A stretch of DNA of 34,188 nt from Nitrospina sp. GTDB lineage: Bacteria > Nitrospinota > Nitrospinia > Nitrospinales > VA-1. The translations under genes were made by a program, and so were the position numbers. Shown piece after piece: positions 1 through 9,164 of the stretch. Numbering within the stretch: the first letter of the stretch is position 1; every line of letters starts with the position of its first letter. Location of the stretch: the NCBI GenBank assembly GCA_018664975.1, contig JABIXH010000036.1, forward strand, positions 1 to 34,188, read 5' to 3'. The notes beneath the pieces were generated by a model. It did not search any database and was not told the DNA's origin. It worked only from the letters and a program-made list of their open reading frames with translations.

Positions 1-547
1 ATGGTTTCTACATCGGTGGGCGCTAAGTTATGCGCTTCAGATAAGACCTTGATACCTTCCTTAATCTGCCCCTTTCGCAGGTAAATTTCACCGATCACCC
101 GGTAAGGGACTTGCAATTTTGGGTTTATCTTTAGAGCTTGCGCGACAAATCAAGAGCTTCATTAAATTCTTTGCGCCTATAATGTACCTCGCCCAAAATT
201 GCCTTGGCTTCTGGTAAGCTGGGGTCAATTTCCAGAATGTCGTTGGCTTTTTCTCGAGCTTTTAAAAGTTGGTCGGTCTCGACCAGCACTTGTGCGTAAA
301 AATACAGGGCTTCAACGTCTTTCGGGAATTGTGCCAGAAAATATTCCACGTTACTTTTGGCTTTGTCATAATTTTCCTCGTCAAAAGCTATTTTTGCCTC
401 TTCAATTTTGGAGCGATCAGGTTTTTCCTCCCCGCTATCTCCGCAAGAGATTAAAAAACAAATGGAAATCAAAACCAGAAGTCCAATTTGAAAAAATTTT
501 AATCGGATTTCTGAATGATGTTTAGTGGGAAAATATTTCAATTTCAT
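1..547 (-). pseudogene. TPR-repeat lipoprotein, partial at window edge, with apparent 1-nt frameshift near position 137
   Basis: ORF 131..547(-) has a signal/lipobox-like start (LLVLISICFLISCGD) and TPR repeats, and stops at DLSRKL*. Positions 1-137 on the minus strand in the next frame read ALKINPKLQVPYRVIGEIYLRKGQIKEGIKVLSEAHNLAPTDVET, a continuation of canonical TPRs. Confidence 0.75.
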
Positions 548-783
548 AAGATCAGCAATTGGAATTCAGCGAATAAACGTCAAGGGATAAATAGATGTTG
601 GCTATTAGTTTTTCATGGGTTTGCAAGGTGAATTCTAGGTGGGTAATACCCATTTGTCAATAACTCTGATGGCATTTAACTTTTTTCTAACAAGATTCTA
701 ATTTTTAATTGGAGTCTTGAAAAAATTATAGAATGTTAAAATATTGAATTATTGAGACCTCTTGAATGATTATCGATTTAAAA

Positions 784-1203
784 TTATTCTCCGACATAAT
801 GCAGAATAATCATTCTTTTGTGGGGAGCGGTGCGATGCTCGAACAGATAAATTCCCTGCCAGATTCCCAGGGTCAGTTTATTTTCTGTTACGGGGATGGA
901 TAGCTGGGTCTGGGTGAGTGCGGATCGAACATGAGCCGGCATGTCATCAGGACCCTCTGCCCGGTGCTTAAAAAGGGAATCGCCATCGGGAACCAAACGG
1001 TTAAAAAACTGGTTTAAATCTTCCAGAACATCCGGGTCGGCATTTTCTTGAATTAGTAAAGATGCTGAGGTATGGGGGATAAAAAGCGTCACCAAACCAG
1101 TTTGAATGTCTTGACGATTCACCCAATCGCAAACCTCATGGCTGATGCAATAAATCCCCCGGCCCCGTGTTGAAACTGAAAACCTGAATTGTTTCTGCTT
1201 CAT
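784..1203 (-). CDS. yjbQ: YjbQ/UPF0047 family protein (secondary thiamine-phosphate synthase-like)
   Basis: Family-typical sequence LVTLFIPHTSASLLIQENADPDVLEDL...GIWQGIYLFEHRTAPHKRMIIL. Confidence 0.9.
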   Translation of the reverse strand: MKQKQFRFSVSTRGRGIYCISHEVCDWVNRQDIQTGLVTLFIPHTSASLLIQENADPDVLEDLNQFFNRLVPDGDSLFKHRAEGPDDMPAHVRSALTQTQLSIPVTENKLTLGIWQGIYLFEHRTAPHKRMIILHYVGE

Positions 1204-1372
1204 TTTCCAACCTTGAAATCTATGATTTATAGTCTTTTATCGGTTCCCCACTCTCGACTTTGAGGGAGTTTCAAGATATCATTCTAGGGCTTGGCCTGAA
1301 AATGCACCATCTGCTCTGCCATAATGGACGAACCGAAGCTTAGGTTCAAAATTTTTTTTAGGGGAATTGATA

Positions 1373-2803
1373 ATGCCTTTACCCGCTGATAAAGAAGTGA
1401 GTTTTAGGGAAAGTGTAAACCTGTGTTGTGATTTAGCTATGACCACTCTTGATATTGAAGATGGCATGGCTAAATATATTCGGAATGTGAACAACGTCTA
1501 TCAGGTTCGGTTCCCAGTAAAAATCAAAGGAAATATTGAAACTTTCATCGGATGGCGAGCGGTCCATAGCGATCATAAATTGCCGGCAAAGGGAGGAATC
1601 CGCTTTGCACCCAATGTCAATCAGGATGAGGTCGAAGCCCTGGCCGCGCTCATGTCTTATAAGTGTGCCCTGGTTGATGTTCCGTTCGGCGGGTCCAAAG
1701 GCGGGTTGTTGATCGATCCCAAAAAATATGAGCGTGATGAGATGGAACGGATCACCCGACGTTTTGCCTTCGAGTTAATCCAGAAAGATTATATCGGATC
1801 GGCCACCAATGTCCCCGCTCCGGATATGGGGACGGGCCAACGTGAAATGGCATGGATCGTCAGCACCTACGCGTCTCATCGTCATGGAGACATTAACCAA
1901 CTGGGCTGTGTGACGGGCAAGCCTGTTACCATGGGAGGCATCCAGGGGCGAGTCGAAGCTACTGGCAGAGGGGTGGTGTTCGGACTCAGAGAATTTTTTC
2001 GCCACCCGGAAGATGTCAAAAAGGCGGGCTTGCAGGGTAACTCGATGGAAGGAAAAAAAGTCATTATCCAGGGCCTGGGCAATGTGGGTTATTACACCGC
2101 TAATATTCTTCAACAGGAAGATCAGGCTAAAATCATTGCTATTCTGGAATGGGATGGGGCGTTGTACGATCCCAATGGGTTGGATGTTGACGATGTGTTT
2201 CAATATAAAATTGGCAACAAGGGAGGCGTGACGGGTTACCCTAAAGCTGAATATTTTGAGGACAGCAAATCTCTTCTGGAAAGGGAATGCGATATTCTCA
2301 TTCCTGCGGCAATGGAAGCGGTTATCAATCAAGGTAACGCCAGTAAAATTCAAGCAAAACTGATCGCTGAAGCCGCGAACGGCCCGGTGACATTTGCGGC
2401 TGAGGCCATTTTAAAAGAAAAAGGGGTTGTCATCATTCCTGATGTTTATCTTAATGCTGGGGGTGTGACCGTTTCTTATTTTGAATGGATCAAAAACCTT
2501 TCCCATATTCGGTTTGGTCGCATGCAAAGGCGATATGAAGAAGGGCAGAGCCAGACTATAATTAAGGCCATTGAGGCAACTGGAACCAAAATTCCCCAAA
2601 ATCTGGTAGATAAACTCAGCCAGGGTGCCAGTGAGCTTGACCTCGTCCGATCTGGCCTCGATGACACCATGCGCAAAGCTTTTCAGGACATTCGCGAACG
2701 CTACTGGTCCTCGGATAAAATTGACAGCTATCGTACTGCCGCAATGGCCCTGGCCATCGAAAAAATTGCCACCAGTTACAACACTATGGGCATCTACCCC
2801 TAG
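1373..2803 (+). CDS. gdhA: Glu/Leu/Phe/Val dehydrogenase family (glutamate dehydrogenase)
   Basis: Motifs HSDHKLPAKGGIRFAPNVNQDEVEALAALMSYKCALVDVPFGGSKGG, and a Rossmann GLGNVG. ATG at 1373 follows a GGGGAA Shine-Dalgarno-like sequence; the track start is the TTG at 1367. Confidence 0.95.
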   Translation: MPLPADKEVSFRESVNLCCDLAMTTLDIEDGMAKYIRNVNNVYQVRFPVKIKGNIETFIGWRAVHSDHKLPAKGGIRFAPNVNQDEVEALAALMSYKCALVDVPFGGSKGGLLIDPKKYERDEMERITRRFAFELIQKDYIGSATNVPAPDMGTGQREMAWIVSTYASHRHGDINQLGCVTGKPVTMGGIQGRVEATGRGVVFGLREFFRHPEDVKKAGLQGNSMEGKKVIIQGLGNVGYYTANILQQEDQAKIIAILEWDGALYDPNGLDVDDVFQYKIGNKGGVTGYPKAEYFEDSKSLLERECDILIPAAMEAVINQGNASKIQAKLIAEAANGPVTFAAEAILKEKGVVIIPDVYLNAGGVTVSYFEWIKNLSHIRFGRMQRRYEEGQSQTIIKAIEATGTKIPQNLVDKLSQGASELDLVRSGLDDTMRKAFQDIRERYWSSDKIDSYRTAAMALAIEKIATSYNTMGIYP

Positions 2804-2891
2804 CGGCCACCAGGAGTGAGGCCAATGAATATTACATCTGGTGAGCAAACGCTCTCTCGGCGTGATGCGGGTCTTGTCCAAAGCATTCCAT

Positions 2892-3137
2892 ATGAAAAAT
2901 GAAAATGGTTCTTCTTTTGTCGACCCCATTCGTAAGCCCTGGGTGAGCGTAGGTCTGCTCGTATTATTTTTCATGCTCCTCCCCATTTGGCCGATTGAGG
3001 GAAACTGGTGGGGAATCCCTGCCTGGTCACTTCTGGCGCTTCTCGCAAGCCTGCTAACCAGCATTTTCACCGCTTTTGTAATTCTCCGTGTCTGGCAAGA
3101 TCCAGATGAGTCTATGGAAGAGGAGACCGATGACTGA
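2892..3137 (+). CDS. Small two-helix membrane protein, probable partner of the downstream SSS symporter (DUF3311-like)
   Basis: 81 aa from ATG 2892, two hydrophobic segments, stop overlaps the symporter start by 8 bp. Confidence 0.65.
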   Translation: MKNENGSSFVDPIRKPWVSVGLLVLFFMLLPIWPIEGNWWGIPAWSLLALLASLLTSIFTAFVILRVWQDPDESMEEETDD

Positions 3138-4617
3138 AACACCGCCTCTGCCTTTCGGGCCAGGTGCCTTGGTCGTTGTCTCGATCTATGTATTAAGCCT
3201 GCTTGGCATCGGTGCCTATGCATATTCCCAGCGACGGGAAAATAGTCTGCACGATTTTTTTCTTGCCGGAAGAACTATGGGGTTCACAGTTCTTGTGCTA
3301 ACCCTCTACGCAACACAATATAGCGGCAATACCCTATTGGGATTCAGTGGGGCGACCTATCGCCAGGGATTAAGTTTTCTCGTATGCGTACATTTCATGA
3401 CTGCAATTGTCGTCTGTTATTTGTTGTTTGCGCCCAGGCTTTACCGCTTGAGTCGAGAGAATAATTTCTTAACACCAGGAGATTTTATCTTTCATCGGTA
3501 TCAGAGCCGACTTCTTCGCATACTGGTGACCTTGATCATGGTATATGCACTGTGCAATTTTACCCTGGCGCAAATGCGTACTTTGGGAACCGCATTTGCC
3601 GGTATATCGCAAGGCAGAGTGCCTATGTGGGTGGGAGTGGTGGGCCTGGCACTGGTCATGCTCGTTTACGAATCTTTGGGAGGCATGCGCAGTGTTGCCT
3701 GGACCGATTCCATTCAGGGTGCAATGTTGTTGGTGGGATTCAGCCTGCTCATGGTCCTGGCATTTACCCAATTCGGATCTATCCCGGATGCGTTATCGAA
3801 ACTTGCCAGCCAACCTGAAACAATGCACAAAGTTCAAGCTCCTTCTGCAGAGGGGGTGCGAAACTGGTTCAGTTTTATTGTTCTGGTGGGGTTGGGTGCG
3901 GCGATCTATCCGCAGGCCATACAGCGAGTTTATGCCGCCCGCAATGCCAGAGTGCTTAAACGTTCGCTTGCATTGATGGCATTTTTGCCGCTCACCACGG
4001 CCCTGGTATCGGTGATGATCGGCCTGCTCATGGCGGCGAACCGACCTGAACTGGGCGGGGCAGGCCTAGCGGGTGCGCCCATTCCCTCTGAAACCATTTT
4101 GACATTGATGTGTCTTGAAATCATGCAGGCTTCTACATTGGGCTATTGGCTGGTGGTATTCATCTTCTCAGCCTTACTTGCGGCGGTGATGTCTACTGCT
4201 GACTCAGCACTACTTAGCATCAGTTCAATGGTGACGCACGACCTCTATGCTAAAACCTTCAGGCCCGATGCTAATCAGGCCCATTTAACCCGGGTCGGAA
4301 AAACAGTGACCTGGGTCATATTGATGCCGATTGTCTGGGCGGCCCTGGTTTATGAGGGAAACCTGATTCAACTTTTAAAACTAAAGTTTGAACTTCTCAT
4401 TCAATGCGTACCGGCAATTTATCTGGGTGTGCATAGCAGAACATTGAGCGCCCGTTCTGTAATCACAGGTCTGGTAGCGGGACTGTTAGTAACCCTGATC
4501 CTTATCACTTTGGATATGGGCCGGGTGAGTGGCATTCATGCCGGTATTATTGGTTTGGTCGTCAATTTGGTAATTTGCTGTATAGGAATTACCAGAAGCT
4601 CGTGGTCGAACAAATAA
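3130..4617 (+). CDS. Sodium:solute symporter (SSS) family transporter
   Basis: Multi-TM protein with DFFLAGRTMGFTVLVLTLYATQYSGNTLLGFSGATYRQG and SALLAAVMSTADSALLSISSMVTHDLY. ATG 3130 overlaps the upstream stop. Confidence 0.92.
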   Translation: MTETPPLPFGPGALVVVSIYVLSLLGIGAYAYSQRRENSLHDFFLAGRTMGFTVLVLTLYATQYSGNTLLGFSGATYRQGLSFLVCVHFMTAIVVCYLLFAPRLYRLSRENNFLTPGDFIFHRYQSRLLRILVTLIMVYALCNFTLAQMRTLGTAFAGISQGRVPMWVGVVGLALVMLVYESLGGMRSVAWTDSIQGAMLLVGFSLLMVLAFTQFGSIPDALSKLASQPETMHKVQAPSAEGVRNWFSFIVLVGLGAAIYPQAIQRVYAARNARVLKRSLALMAFLPLTTALVSVMIGLLMAANRPELGGAGLAGAPIPSETILTLMCLEIMQASTLGYWLVVFIFSALLAAVMSTADSALLSISSMVTHDLYAKTFRPDANQAHLTRVGKTVTWVILMPIVWAALVYEGNLIQLLKLKFELLIQCVPAIYLGVHSRTLSARSVITGLVAGLLVTLILITLDMGRVSGIHAGIIGLVVNLVICCIGITRSSWSNK

Positions 4618-4636
4618 AAATTCTAGGCGATACGAA

Positions 4637-5098
4637 TCAATTTTTTTGGCATTTAAGATCCGACTCAAAACATAACCCATCTGGTTTTCGACCTTCGCAA
4701 ATGCTTTGAAGTAGGGGCAGGGCGTGTTCCCGCCACCCTTGACCGAATGAATCTGCCGCAGGTTTTAAACGAATATTGTAATGCCTGAGTGTCAATTGAG
4801 TGCCATCCCCTTTAGACTGCAAAGTAATTTCAACCGTTGATTCACCGGATTCGAGTTTTTCAGCACCTCCCCACGTAAAAACAACTTTTGAGTGCGGGAC
4901 AAGTTCTACATATTTGCCGGTGCAATCGCAGGTGCCATTTTTATTTCCCACATGAAAAATGCCGCCGGGTTTGGCATCGGCTTCCACGATTTCTCCAAAC
5001 CACTCCTTCATTTTATCTTCAACGGTAAGATACGAAAATACCGTTTCGGGTTGGGCCTGAATAAAGATTTCACGTGTCAGTTCATAGGTTTCAGTCAT
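4637..5098 (-). CDS. SRPBCC / AHSA1-like domain protein
   Basis: IFIQAQPETVFSYLTVEDKMKEWFGE...VELVPHSKVVFTWG. Overlaps the ArsR-type gene by an ATGA junction. Confidence 0.88.
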   Translation of the reverse strand: MTETYELTREIFIQAQPETVFSYLTVEDKMKEWFGEIVEADAKPGGIFHVGNKNGTCDCTGKYVELVPHSKVVFTWGGAEKLESGESTVEITLQSKGDGTQLTLRHYNIRLKPAADSFGQGWREHALPLLQSICEGRKPDGLCFESDLKCQKN

Positions 5099-5415
5099 GG
5101 TTTTCTCCTTTTTTTCTTTTCTTCTTTTTCAGCGGCAGTTTTTAGTTTTTCCAGTCTCGGGTCCCAAAAATTTTCCAGTAACGCTTTTATGGGCTCAAAT
5201 CCTTCTGGGCTAAGTCGATAAATACGGCGGGTTCCATCGCGCCGTTCGATGAGGAGTCCGGCTTTTTTGAGAACTCCAAGATGCTGGGATACGGCAGGAC
5301 GCGTAACACCCTTAAAGTTGCCGGCAATATCACCCGCAGACATTTCGGACCTTTGCACTAATTGCAAAATTGCGAACCGGGTTGGTTCGGCCATGGCTTG
5401 TAGGGTTCCAATCAT
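5095..5415 (-). CDS. ArsR-family winged-helix transcriptional regulator
   Basis: AMAEPTRFAILQLVQRSEMSAGDIAGNFKGVTRPAVSQHLGVLKKAGLLIERRDGTRRIYRL. Confidence 0.92.
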   Translation of the reverse strand: MIGTLQAMAEPTRFAILQLVQRSEMSAGDIAGNFKGVTRPAVSQHLGVLKKAGLLIERRDGTRRIYRLSPEGFEPIKALLENFWDPRLEKLKTAAEKEEKKKRRKP

Positions 5416-5420
5416 TTCAT

Positions 5421-5454
5421 TAAGTTAGTATAAACTTACGTAAGTGTCAACTTA
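5421..5454. promoter_or_regulatory. Probable operator of the ArsR/SRPBCC operon (nested palindromes)
   Basis: Perfect 12-bp palindrome ACTTACGTAAGT (5434-5445) inside an outer inverted repeat TAAGTT (5421-5426) / AACTTA (5449-5454), directly upstream of the ArsR start at 5415. Confidence 0.6.
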
Positions 5455-5553
5455 AATATTAAATTATTTTTGGCGTCTTTAAAAAATCAAATTTTCTTGG
5501 GCCCAGTGCGTGATATGATACGCGCCCGAGTAACTTTTCATACAGGACAGTCC

Positions 5554-6639
5554 ATGTCAGAATCTTCTGAATACGATAAGAGCGGTGTTTCCAGTAAAGG
5601 AGCAGAAACAGCACTTTCTGGTTTGCTCAAACATGTTTTACCAACACGAAAATTCAGCGAGCGCTACCCGCTCGCGGCAGACATAGGTTATTTTGCTAAC
5701 GTTGTGGACTTGGGTAACGGCGAGGGTATTGCCTTTGGCACCGATGGGGTGGGAACAAAAGTGATTGTGGCAGAATTACTCGGTCGTTATGACACCATTG
5801 GCATTGACTGCATTGCCATGAACGTTAACGATGTTATTTGCGTTGGGGCTCGCCCTGTCAGCATGGTGGATTATATTGCCTGCTCTCACACCGACCCTGA
5901 AGTGTTTGAACAATTGGGTCAGGGGTTGGCGGAAGGCGCCCAGCAGTCGGGCATCAGTATCTCCGGCGGTGAGATTTCGCAAATAAAGGAAATAATTTCT
6001 GGCATAGATCTCATAGGGGCCTGCATCGGCCATGTTTCTCTGGATAAGGTAAATACGGGTCGCGACATAAAACCTGGAAACCTGATTGTAGGTCTGGCGT
6101 CCAGCGGGGTGCATTCGAATGGTTTGACTTTGGCCCGCAGGGTACTTTTGGGAGACAGTCTGGAAGAGCAGAAATCCCGCATTAACGATTATGAAGAATT
6201 TTTAGGTCAGACTCTGGGCGAAGCCTTGCTCGAACCGACACGCATTTATGTCCAGCCCGTTATGGAAATGCTCGATGCAGAAATAGATCTCAAAGCAATG
6301 GTCCATATTACCAGTGGAGGATTTTGTAACCTGAACCGGGTGCAAAGTGACAATATACGTTTTGTCATTGATACCCTACAGCCCGTTCCTGAAATATTTA
6401 ATCTCATTCAGGATAGAGGGGGAGTGAGCGAGGCCGAAATGTTCGAAGTTTTCAATATGGGAACAGGTTTCTGCCTCATCGTTGAGGGAACGAAACAAGT
6501 CGAAGCCATTTCTGAAATCTGTAAAGAATACGATCTCCCCTGTCAGGTCATTGGACAGGTTGAAGCCTGTCAGGGAAAAGAAGTCACTCTCCCACAAAAG
6601 CAACTCATAGGAAAAGGTAGCGGATTTAAGAGTTCATGA
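5554..6639 (+). CDS. purM: Phosphoribosylformylglycinamidine cyclo-ligase
   Basis: GEGIAFGTDGVGTKVIVAELLGRYDTIGIDCIAMNVNDVICVGARPVSMVDYIA, SGGEISQ, GLASSGVHSNGLTLAR, FNMGTGFCLIV. ATG at 5554 is preferred over the track start at 5470. Confidence 0.95.
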   Translation: MSESSEYDKSGVSSKGAETALSGLLKHVLPTRKFSERYPLAADIGYFANVVDLGNGEGIAFGTDGVGTKVIVAELLGRYDTIGIDCIAMNVNDVICVGARPVSMVDYIACSHTDPEVFEQLGQGLAEGAQQSGISISGGEISQIKEIISGIDLIGACIGHVSLDKVNTGRDIKPGNLIVGLASSGVHSNGLTLARRVLLGDSLEEQKSRINDYEEFLGQTLGEALLEPTRIYVQPVMEMLDAEIDLKAMVHITSGGFCNLNRVQSDNIRFVIDTLQPVPEIFNLIQDRGGVSEAEMFEVFNMGTGFCLIVEGTKQVEAISEICKEYDLPCQVIGQVEACQGKEVTLPQKQLIGKGSGFKSS

Positions 6640-6718
6640 TTGGTGTTATCCCTGCCAGGCAACTCATAGGAAAAAGTAGCGGATTTAAAAGTTCATGATC
6701 GGTGTTATCCCTGCCAGG
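6601..6718. repeat. 59-bp direct tandem duplication (two copies, 3 mismatches) spanning the purM stop codon
   Basis: Copy 1 6601-6659: caactcataggaaaaggtagcggatttaagagttcatgattggtgttatccctgccagg. Copy 2 6660-6718: caactcataggaaaaagtagcggatttaaaagttcatgatcggtgttatccctgccagg. A third partial start, caactcat, follows at 6719. Confidence 0.97.
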
Positions 6719-6846
6719 CAACTCATTGAACCCGGCCACCCTTTGAATATACCGTGACTCCTGCACTTTAAGGTAATCCGAGCCAAATACTTTTTCTGAC
6801 TTCGTGATACATTGAGGCTGAACTTTTATTCCCCCCTTTTTATTTT

Positions 6847-9057
6847 ATGTGTGATTTCGAACTTTCTGAAGCCCTGAAGCAAAGGCTTGATTCTTTTTGC
6901 AACCAGTACGATTGCAGGAGTTTCCATGTTTTCCTGGCGTCGTTTCAAGTTTTGCTGTATCGCTATACCTCGCAAAAAGATCTGGTCACAGGCACCCGAA
7001 CACATCCAGATTCTTCAGGAATTTTGGTTCAATGTATTGCCAGTATTGAAAATTCTTTAACGTTCAAGCAACTTTTAGATGAGGTGTCCAAGCCTCAAGA
7101 ATTTCCGTTGAATGCCGATTCTTCTTCATCTGAAATATTATTGGAAGCACTGGAAACAAAAGAACCCGGACTTGCCCCGCTATATCAGGTTTATCTCAAT
7201 GTAGTGGACGAATCCACATTGTCAGGAGATATGATAATGTCAGAGGATTCAGATTCGTCTGTGCCTCCATTCAAGTTAACCATCGACATTAAAGAAAAAG
7301 ACAACAAACTCATTGGGCAAATAGCATCCAGTATCAAACTATTCGATGCGGGTCTTTTTTCTCGTTTAGCTACTCATTTTGTAAATATAGTGGAAAGTGG
7401 AATCAATAACCCAGACCAAAGTATTTCTGAACTAAAGTTATTATCGAATAAAGAGCATGACAAAATTGTAAATGGATGGAACGATAACAAGAGTAATTTT
7501 CCGGGTGATGGACTCATTCATCACTGGATTGAATCTGTGGCTAAAGAGAATCCGCTGGCCCCTGCCATAGAGCTGGAAGGCAAAACTCTTTCCTATTCTG
7601 CGTTGGATATCCGCGCAAATCAGCTGGCAAATTATTTGAAGACTGTTGGTGTGTATCCAGATTGTTGTGTGGGGATATACATGTCCAGGTCTTTTGAAAG
7701 CATTATTGCTATTCTGGCTATTTTAAAAGCTGGAGGTGCTTACGTGCCCTTGGACCCCGTTTACCCGGTTGAAAGGTTGCAGTCTATTTGGCAGGAAATG
7801 GATTCACCTCTCCTGATATTACATTCGGATTTGAAAAACAGGATTGATGTTGGAGGCAAGAAGACATTGTATCTGGACACAGATTGGGAATGTGTGGAGG
7901 GATTCAGCAAGGAACCTCCGATTGTAGAAACTAAACCAGAAAACCTGTCTTATGTAATTTTTACTTCTGGATCAACAGGAAAACCAAAAGGGATTCTTTT
8001 AACTCATGCGGGGCTTAATAATTTGACCCATACATCGAATCGGTTTTTCGGAGTCCATAAAAAAAGTAGGGTGCTCCAATTTTCATCTTTTGGATTCGAT
8101 GTTGCGGTTTGGGAAATATTTATGGCACTGGCGGCTGGGGGGACCTTATGTCTGGGAACGGGGAAATCCCTGTTCTCTCTTCTAAGTTTACCAAAGACTT
8201 TAAGAGAAGAAAAAATAACCATGGCATTGCTTCCGCCTTCATTGCTGAATGTCATTTCTCCTGAAGGATTGGATTCTTTGGAAACGGTTATTGCGGTTGG
8301 AGAACGATGCACTAATGAAAATGTAAAAAAATGGGCGCCTGGGAGAAAATTCTTTAATGGTTATGGACCTGCAGAAGGGACGGTGACGGTTTCCGCTTAT
8401 CTTACAAATGCAGAGGAACCCCAGCGTCCATTAGGGCCTCCCATTGGTCGGCCATTGGAAAATATTGAAATTTATATTTTAGATTCCGCATTTAACCCAG
8501 TGCCGGTAGGAGTTCCGGGAGAAATGTGTCTTGGCGGCGGATGTATTGCGCGGGGCTATATGAATCAGGAACAAAAAACGAAAGAGAAATTTGTAAAGCA
8601 TCCATTTCGTTCTGGTGCCCGTATCTACCGTACCGGTGACCGGGCCCGATATTTGCCAGATGGCCAGATGGAATTTTTAGGCAGGGTGGACCATCAAGTT
8701 AAGATTCGTGGTTATCGGGTTGAGCCGGGAGAGATTGAAGCGGTGTTGATGGGATGTTCCGGCGTACAGGCTTGTACTGTTTCGGTAAAGAAACATGCGA
8801 ACGGTCAACCTTATCTTGTTGCATATCTAGTTGCGGTAAACCCTGAATCACTTCTTTTGCATAATATAAAGACAATTCTCCAACAAAAACTTCCTTCATA
8901 TATGGTTCCCGGAGTGTTTATGATTTTGAAAAAAATGCCATTGACTCCCAATGGAAAGGTAGACCGATTTGCGTTGCCGGAGCCAAAACCATCGGATTTC
9001 CAAGAGGTTTCGGGAGATATCTCTGGAAATTGGTTGAAAAACTTTTTTAGTCGCTGA
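6847..9057 (+). CDS. NRPS-type protein: C-terminal half of a condensation domain + complete adenylation domain, no carrier domain
   Basis: A-domain core motifs LKAGGAYVPLDP, YVIFTSGSTGKPKGI, FNGYGPAEGT, YRTGDRARYLPDGQMEFLGRVDHQVKIRGYRVEPGEIE, NGKVDR. The N-terminus resembles the second half of a C domain (FLASFQVLLYRYTSQKDLVTGTRT), and no HHxxxDG motif is present. Confidence 0.93.
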   Translation: MCDFELSEALKQRLDSFCNQYDCRSFHVFLASFQVLLYRYTSQKDLVTGTRTHPDSSGILVQCIASIENSLTFKQLLDEVSKPQEFPLNADSSSSEILLEALETKEPGLAPLYQVYLNVVDESTLSGDMIMSEDSDSSVPPFKLTIDIKEKDNKLIGQIASSIKLFDAGLFSRLATHFVNIVESGINNPDQSISELKLLSNKEHDKIVNGWNDNKSNFPGDGLIHHWIESVAKENPLAPAIELEGKTLSYSALDIRANQLANYLKTVGVYPDCCVGIYMSRSFESIIAILAILKAGGAYVPLDPVYPVERLQSIWQEMDSPLLILHSDLKNRIDVGGKKTLYLDTDWECVEGFSKEPPIVETKPENLSYVIFTSGSTGKPKGILLTHAGLNNLTHTSNRFFGVHKKSRVLQFSSFGFDVAVWEIFMALAAGGTLCLGTGKSLFSLLSLPKTLREEKITMALLPPSLLNVISPEGLDSLETVIAVGERCTNENVKKWAPGRKFFNGYGPAEGTVTVSAYLTNAEEPQRPLGPPIGRPLENIEIYILDSAFNPVPVGVPGEMCLGGGCIARGYMNQEQKTKEKFVKHPFRSGARIYRTGDRARYLPDGQMEFLGRVDHQVKIRGYRVEPGEIEAVLMGCSGVQACTVSVKKHANGQPYLVAYLVAVNPESLLLHNIKTILQQKLPSYMVPGVFMILKKMPLTPNGKVDRFALPEPKPSDFQEVSGDISGNWLKNFFSR

Positions 9058-9061
9058 CTCT

Positions 9062-9086
9062 CCCCCTCATTCGCGGGGGTATTTTT
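9062..9086 (+). terminator. Rho-independent terminator-like hairpin
   Basis: CCCCC tcattcgc GGGGG followed by TATTTTT, immediately after the adenylation gene stop. Confidence 0.6.
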
Positions 9087-9164
9087 GACAATTTTATTTT
9101 TAAGAATGTTAAACTTCGAGCCTGAATTGGGTGATATTTCTATTCTTGGGGAGTTATATCAGGC

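Noticed and set aside
199-525. Plus-strand ORFs (199..525, 269..454) opposite the TPR lipoprotein
   Set aside because: Low-quality composition, antisense to clear TPR coding sequence.
1775-2353. 192-aa minus-strand ORF within gdhA
   Set aside because: Antisense shadow of a conserved coding region.
2411-3223. 270-aa minus-strand ORF antisense to the gdhA 3' end and small membrane gene
   Set aside because: No recognisable family, opposite a strongly supported glutamate dehydrogenase; shadow ORF.
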